Below are positions 32,886 to 36,009 of a stretch of DNA of 36,009 bases, one piece after another (positions within the stretch are counted from its first letter, which is position 1; the number at the start of each line of letters is the position of its first letter). The translations under genes and the position numbers were made by a program. This DNA comes from Christensenella sp. UBA1214 (GTDB taxonomy: Bacteria > Bacillota > Clostridia > Christensenellales > CAG-138). The stretch lies in assembly GCA_002309375.1 (NCBI GenBank), contig DBXK01000030.1, positions 1 through 36,009 on the forward strand. The letters are read 5' to 3'. The notes beneath the pieces were generated by a model. That model was not told the DNA's origin, searched no databases, and saw only the letters and a program-made list of their open reading frames with translations.

Positions 32886-35228
32886 TTATGCCGCCGTGCC
32901 GCCGGAGGGCTCGGTTTCGCCTGCAGTGGGCTCCGCTTTTTTCCGCCTGCGGAAAGTCGTCTTTTCGATCAGCTTATCGCAGAGCACGATGAACGGCGGC
33001 AGGACGGTCAGGACCATGATGACCGAGATCACAGCGCCTCTGCCGACGGCAAGGCCGATATGCCCGATATAGACGTCCGAAACGCCGAAGGCGATCGCGA
33101 AGCTCGCAACGGACATGATGGTGCCGGAGGTCAGAACGGTCGGGAAGCTCTCGTTGACCGCGCGCGCCATGGCTTCCTTCTTCGGGTACTGCTTGCGCAG
33201 CGTCAGATAACGGCTCATGATGACGATCGCGTAATCGATCGTCGCGCCCATCTGGATCGCGGAAACGATCATATTGGTGACGAACAGGCTCCTGGTGTTC
33301 GTGATGTACTGGAAGGAGAAATTGATGAAGATGCTGCCCTGGATCACGAAAACGAGTATCGCCGCAGCAACGGGGCTCCTGAAGGTGAAGAGCAGTATGA
33401 TGAAAACGAAGACGACCGTCAGAACGCTGATCAGCACCGAGTCGCTGTTATATGAATCATGAAGATCCCTTGCGCTTGTGATATCGCCGATCACGAGCGC
33501 TTTTTCCTTGCCGTAACGGTTTTCGGCGATACTCCGAAGCTTCTCGACGAGCGCGGTGCTTTCTTCGCCTTCAACCGGGACGGAGGCCGTGAGGATGAGT
33601 CTGTCGTAATTCTTGCCGCGCAGCTGCTTGACGCCGTTTTCGAAATCGCCGCGAAGAGGTTCGATCAGCGCCTTCTGCTCGGGGGTCAGGTCGACGACGC
33701 CCTGGTCGATCTTTTCGAAAAGGAAGAGCACAAGATCAACGAGCGGGACCTTGTATCCGTCGGGATCCGCCTTATAAGCGGCAGCCTCGCCGTGCTCGGC
33801 GCTGTATGCAAAGAACAGCAGCTGCGTCTGGTTGCCGTCGATATTCAGGTAATCCGAAACCATCCGGGAGGAGAAGCCGTCGGTAAGCTCCACGCCTTCG
33901 GCGACCTCGATATTCGTGAGCCCGATCGCGGTCTTGATCTCAGGAAGGGCTTCGGCCTCGCTGAGGAGCGCCCTCTCGTTTTCGTAATCGCCGCCCGGTA
34001 CGAGGATGGCGACGGGCGTGTTCAGATCAAAGCTGTCCTCGATCTTATGCATCGCCTCGCGGCTGTCGGAATGGACGAGTTCGGATACGGTGCTTGCAGA
34101 GAAGGCATAGCTCGCCTTCTGCGAAAAGACGATCGCAAAGGGAAGGATCAGCGCGAAGATGATAAGGAAGATCGCGCCGCGCTTAACAAGGAAGCGGCCC
34201 CAGCGTTCGATATTCGGGATGAAGGACCTGTGCTGGGTTTTCTTCATCGCTCTCGGGAAGAGCAGGATGAGCCCGGGCATGAGCAGGAATACCGTCAGCA
34301 TGCTGCAGATGATGCCCTTGGAAAGCACGAAGCCGAGGTCATAGCCGAGGCGGAACTGCATCAGCGTCAGCGCGATAAGGCCGGATATCGTCGTCAGGCC
34401 GGAGGAAGCGATCTCTATGATGGATTTCGAAAGCGCGCGTACGAGCGCCTCCTTTTCATTCGGCCCAAGCGCCGCCTCGTCCTGATAGCGGTGCGCGAAT
34501 ATGATCGCATAATCGATCGCAAGCGCAAGCTGCATGATGATCGCGATCGTGTTAGTGATCGAAGATATCTCGCCGAGCCAGTGGTTCGTGCCCATGTTGA
34601 GCAGCGCGGCGAAAGCGAATACGACCGTGAAGATCACGACCTCGAAGTAACTGCGGGATGTGAAGAGCAGAACGCCCAATATGACAGCAAAGGCGATCAG
34701 GATAACGCCGGTCATCTCTCCGGAAAGCTTTTTATTGTAATCGCTGCCGATCTCGGTTCGGACCGCGTGATCCATGGATTCGATGCGCTTGTTGATCGCA
34801 TCCATTGCGTCCTCGGTCTCGGGAGCATCGACCGCTCCGTCGAAGGTGAGGGTGAACAGCGCCGAGTTGTTTTTGTAATGCGCTTCGGTGTCGTCGAAGG
34901 TGACGGACGAAACATGATCGAAGGCATCCAGCTCGTCCTTCAGCGCTTCGGCCTGTTCATAGGTGACGCCCGAAACCATGACCTCCGCCGTGGCATAGGT
35001 CACGAATTCATCCTGCATGATCGTAAGTCCGCGCCGCGTTTCGGTGTCATTCGGCAAAAATGCGGTGAGGTCGCTGTTGATCTTCACTTTTCCGATCGAA
35101 AGCGCGCAATAGACGCCCGCAAGGATGAACAGAATGAAGATCACAAAGCGGGAATTGACGATCAGCCTCGCGATCCCGTCCATAAAACTGCCGGAACTGC
35201 GCAGGTTTTTGAACTTCTCAAGCTTCAA
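32886..35228 (-). CDS. MMPL/RND-superfamily transporter
   Basis: A 780-residue membrane exporter of the MMPL (RND superfamily) type, likely moving lipids or hydrophobic compounds with proton energy. A first helix (about 26-46) precedes an extracytoplasmic domain starting KINSDLTAFLPNDTETRRGL. A bundle of about five helices follows from residue 170, with the family motif LALAIDYAIIFAHRYQDEA near 237-255. A second copy has helix, extracytoplasmic domain and bundle, with QMGATIDYAIVIMSRYLTLR near 659-678. The DYAI motif in both halves is typical and includes the likely proton-relay Asp. The start is TTG at 35228 with GGGAGGG eight bases upstream; no ATG fits. It has its own promoter, divergent from the feo operon. 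Substrate unknown. Confidence 0.88.
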   Translation of the reverse strand: MKLEKFKNLRSSGSFMDGIARLIVNSRFVIFILFILAGVYCALSIGKVKINSDLTAFLPNDTETRRGLTIMQDEFVTYATAEVMVSGVTYEQAEALKDELDAFDHVSSVTFDDTEAHYKNNSALFTLTFDGAVDAPETEDAMDAINKRIESMDHAVRTEIGSDYNKKLSGEMTGVILIAFAVILGVLLFTSRSYFEVVIFTVVFAFAALLNMGTNHWLGEISSITNTIAIIMQLALAIDYAIIFAHRYQDEAALGPNEKEALVRALSKSIIEIASSGLTTISGLIALTLMQFRLGYDLGFVLSKGIICSMLTVFLLMPGLILLFPRAMKKTQHRSFIPNIERWGRFLVKRGAIFLIIFALILPFAIVFSQKASYAFSASTVSELVHSDSREAMHKIEDSFDLNTPVAILVPGGDYENERALLSEAEALPEIKTAIGLTNIEVAEGVELTDGFSSRMVSDYLNIDGNQTQLLFFAYSAEHGEAAAYKADPDGYKVPLVDLVLFLFEKIDQGVVDLTPEQKALIEPLRGDFENGVKQLRGKNYDRLILTASVPVEGEESTALVEKLRSIAENRYGKEKALVIGDITSARDLHDSYNSDSVLISVLTVVFVFIILLFTFRSPVAAAILVFVIQGSIFINFSFQYITNTRSLFVTNMIVSAIQMGATIDYAIVIMSRYLTLRKQYPKKEAMARAVNESFPTVLTSGTIMSVASFAIAFGVSDVYIGHIGLAVGRGAVISVIMVLTVLPPFIVLCDKLIEKTTFRRRKKAEPTAGETEPSGGTAA

Positions 35229-35279
35229 AACATATCCCTCCCGGTAACGAACTGCAAAAGATTAACGGATTACTGTTCA

Positions 35280-35308
35280 ATCATAGCCAAAACGCCGGGA
35301 AAAGTCAA
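35280..35308 (-). promoter_or_regulatory. promoter of the MMPL transporter gene
   Basis: Minus strand TTGACT and TATGAT are 17 bases apart, about 50 bases before the TTG start. Confidence 0.75.
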
Positions 35309-35342
35309 CCTGAAATTTCTTCGGTATATTTGAAAAAGAGTA

Positions 35343-35371
35343 TTGACAAACATCAAAAAGAGGTTTATTAT
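35343..35371 (+). promoter_or_regulatory. promoter of the feo operon
   Basis: A consensus TTGACA and TATTAT are 17 bases apart. The expected start site falls inside the first palindrome, so a bound repressor there would block initiation. Confidence 0.8.
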
Positions 35372-35377
35372 AACGAT

Positions 35378-35395
35378 GGTTAGCGAAAGCTAACC
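35378..35395. promoter_or_regulatory. palindrome copy 1 (probable metal-repressor operator)
   Basis: GGTTAGCGAAAGCTAACC is a perfect inverted repeat of 7-base arms around GAAA, just downstream of the -10 box. Its TTAGC/GCTAA halves resemble operators of DtxR-family iron or manganese repressors. In RNA it would be a hairpin with a GAAA (GNRA) tetraloop. Confidence 0.75.
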
Positions 35396-35411
35396 GATTA
35401 TTTGGCATGGA

Positions 35412-35429
35412 GGTTAGCGAAAGCTAACC
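35412..35429. promoter_or_regulatory. palindrome copy 2 (probable metal-repressor operator)
   Basis: A second identical 18-base palindrome, 34 bases after the first and about 14 bases before the feoA ribosome site. It may cooperate with copy 1, or act as an RNA hairpin close to the ribosome site. Confidence 0.7.
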
Positions 35430-35453
35430 AAGATGCGCAATAAGGAGGATGAA

Positions 35454-35666
35454 ATGATGCCTTTGACTTTGGCTTCCCCGGGGGAAGAGAACATCATCAA
35501 ACATGTCGGCGGTTCGCAGGAGATGAAGAAGCATCTGAGCGATCTCGGCTTTGTTGCGGGAGGTTCTGTGACTGTGATCTCCGCAATGGGCGGGAACGTC
35601 ATCGTGAACGTTAAGGAATGCCGGATCGCGATCAGCCGCGAGATGGCTCAAAAAATCATGATCTGA
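35454..35666 (+). CDS. feoA: FeoA-family protein 1 (ferrous iron transport)
   Basis: A 70-residue FeoA domain protein, a small SH3-like cytosolic partner of the FeoB iron transporter. It reads MMPLTLASPGEENIIKHVGG, then KKHLSDLGFVAGGSVTVISA near 27-46 and NVIVNVKECRIAISREMAQK near 49-68, the usual FeoA pattern. The ATG at 35454 has GGAGG five bases before it (the next ATG at 35457 is eight bases away and equally possible); an upstream ATG at 35433 lies before the ribosome site and is rejected. First gene of the operon behind two palindromes. Confidence 0.9.
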   Translation: MMPLTLASPGEENIIKHVGGSQEMKKHLSDLGFVAGGSVTVISAMGGNVIVNVKECRIAISREMAQKIMI

Positions 35667-35688
35667 ATAAAATTCGGGAGGTAACGGA

Positions 35689-35910
35689 ATGAAAACACTG
35701 AAACAAGCGCCGGTCGGCTCCACCGTCCGCGTGGTCAAGCTCCATGGCGAAGGCGCGGTCAAGCGCCGCATCATGGACATGGGCCTCACCAAGGGTGTGG
35801 AGGTCCATATCCGCAAGCTCGCGCCGCTCGGCGACCCGATCGAGGTCAACGTGCGCGGCTATGAGCTCTCGATCCGCAAGGCGGACGCGGACATGGTCGA
35901 GGTCGAGTAA
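35689..35910 (+). CDS. feoA: FeoA-family protein 2
   Basis: A 73-residue second FeoA domain protein. It begins MKTLKQAPVGSTVRVVKLHG and has AVKRRIMDMGLTKGVEVHIR near 24-43 and NVRGYELSIRKADADMVEVE at the end, closely matching classic FeoA (MDMGLTKGxE). GGGAGG lies seven bases before the ATG. It is 22 bases after the first FeoA and 57 bases before feoB. Two FeoA proteins in tandem are common in clostridia and probably both bind FeoB. Confidence 0.92.
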   Translation: MKTLKQAPVGSTVRVVKLHGEGAVKRRIMDMGLTKGVEVHIRKLAPLGDPIEVNVRGYELSIRKADADMVEVE

Positions 35911-35925
35911 TTTTTTGCGAAACAA

Positions 35926-35941
35926 GTTAGCGAAAGCTAAC
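35926..35941. promoter_or_regulatory. palindrome copy 3, between feoA and feoB
   Basis: GTTAGCGAAAGCTAAC repeats the same palindrome with arms shortened by one base pair. No promoter is visible beside it. It lies 26 bases before the feoB start. Confidence 0.65.
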
Positions 35942-35967
35942 CTTCAGCGAAAACAGGGAGAAACAAT

Positions 35968-36009
35968 ATGGCAAAGAATATCAAGATCGCCCTTGCGGGC
36001 AACCCGAAC
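35968..36009 (+). CDS. feoB: FeoB ferrous iron transporter, first 14 codons (cut by window edge)
   Basis: The reading frame begins MAKNIKIALAGNPN, the start of the FeoB G-domain with the G1 loop (GNPN) that binds GTP. FeoB is the membrane GTPase that imports ferrous iron. GGGAG is eight bases before the ATG. The gene continues beyond the window. Identification rests on this motif and on the two feoA genes directly upstream. Confidence 0.85.
   Translation, partial: MAKNIKIALAGNPN

Noticed and set aside
35378..35941. The three GTTAGC palindromes as CRISPR-like repeats
   Set aside because: Only three copies, irregular spacing (34 and about 514 bases), and located in iron-operon control regions.

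Overview
The window looks like the chromosome of a moderately GC-rich, low-sporulation-signal member of the Firmicutes, most likely an uncultured gut or rumen clostridium. This is an inference from several things: strong AGGAGG-type ribosome binding sites, TTGACA/TATAAT-type promoters, a Gram-positive style lipoprotein and surface protein, a SpoIIAA-like STAS protein, and a mobile element whose accessory proteins are typical of clostridial integrative conjugative elements (ICEs).

Positions 1 to about 10307 are one end of an ICE, transcribed leftward. From the end inward it carries parA, parB, two small or unrecognised proteins, a large SpaA/Cna-B surface protein with a 29-residue membrane protein behind it, a conserved ICE protein, a DUF3846 protein, an LPD28 protein, and the first 792 codons of the giant helicase/adenine-methylase protein of these elements. 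A complete tnpV gene lies nested, in another reading frame, inside a disordered linker of that giant gene. The ICE abuts the 3' end of a tRNA-Arg(CCG) gene. Two pairs of phased direct repeats near the tRNA look like integrase arm sites. No integrase or second att copy is in the window.

Positions 10385 to 14833 hold ordinary chromosomal genes: a ketopantoate reductase-like enzyme, a degenerate GHKL-ATPase-like protein paired with a STAS protein, and a leftward pair of a GNAT/Cys-rich fusion protein and an unknown protein.

Positions 14984 to 28820 hold the most interesting locus: five leftward genes in one tight operon behind a single promoter. In transcription order these are a secreted/membrane-anchored vWA protein, a 1238-residue tubulin/FtsZ-like GTPase, a protein with two membrane spans, a 1287-residue multi-span protein with a degenerate SF2-helicase-like core and a tail of repeated basic amphipathic motifs, and a soluble zinc-ribbon plus HExxH metallopeptidase resembling plant DA1 in architecture. 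Tubulin-like proteins of this type near vWA and membrane proteins have been proposed to remodel membranes. The five-part combination suggests a membrane-associated machine of unknown function.

Positions 28934 to 36009 hold a DUF1295 membrane enzyme, a small unknown protein, 6-phosphofructokinase, a lipoprotein, an MMPL/RND-type exporter, and a divergent ferrous iron operon feoA-feoA-feoB (feoB cut by the edge). The iron operon carries three copies of a GTTAGC-GAAA-GCTAAC palindrome, probably DtxR-type operators. No rRNA, CRISPR array or insertion sequence was seen.
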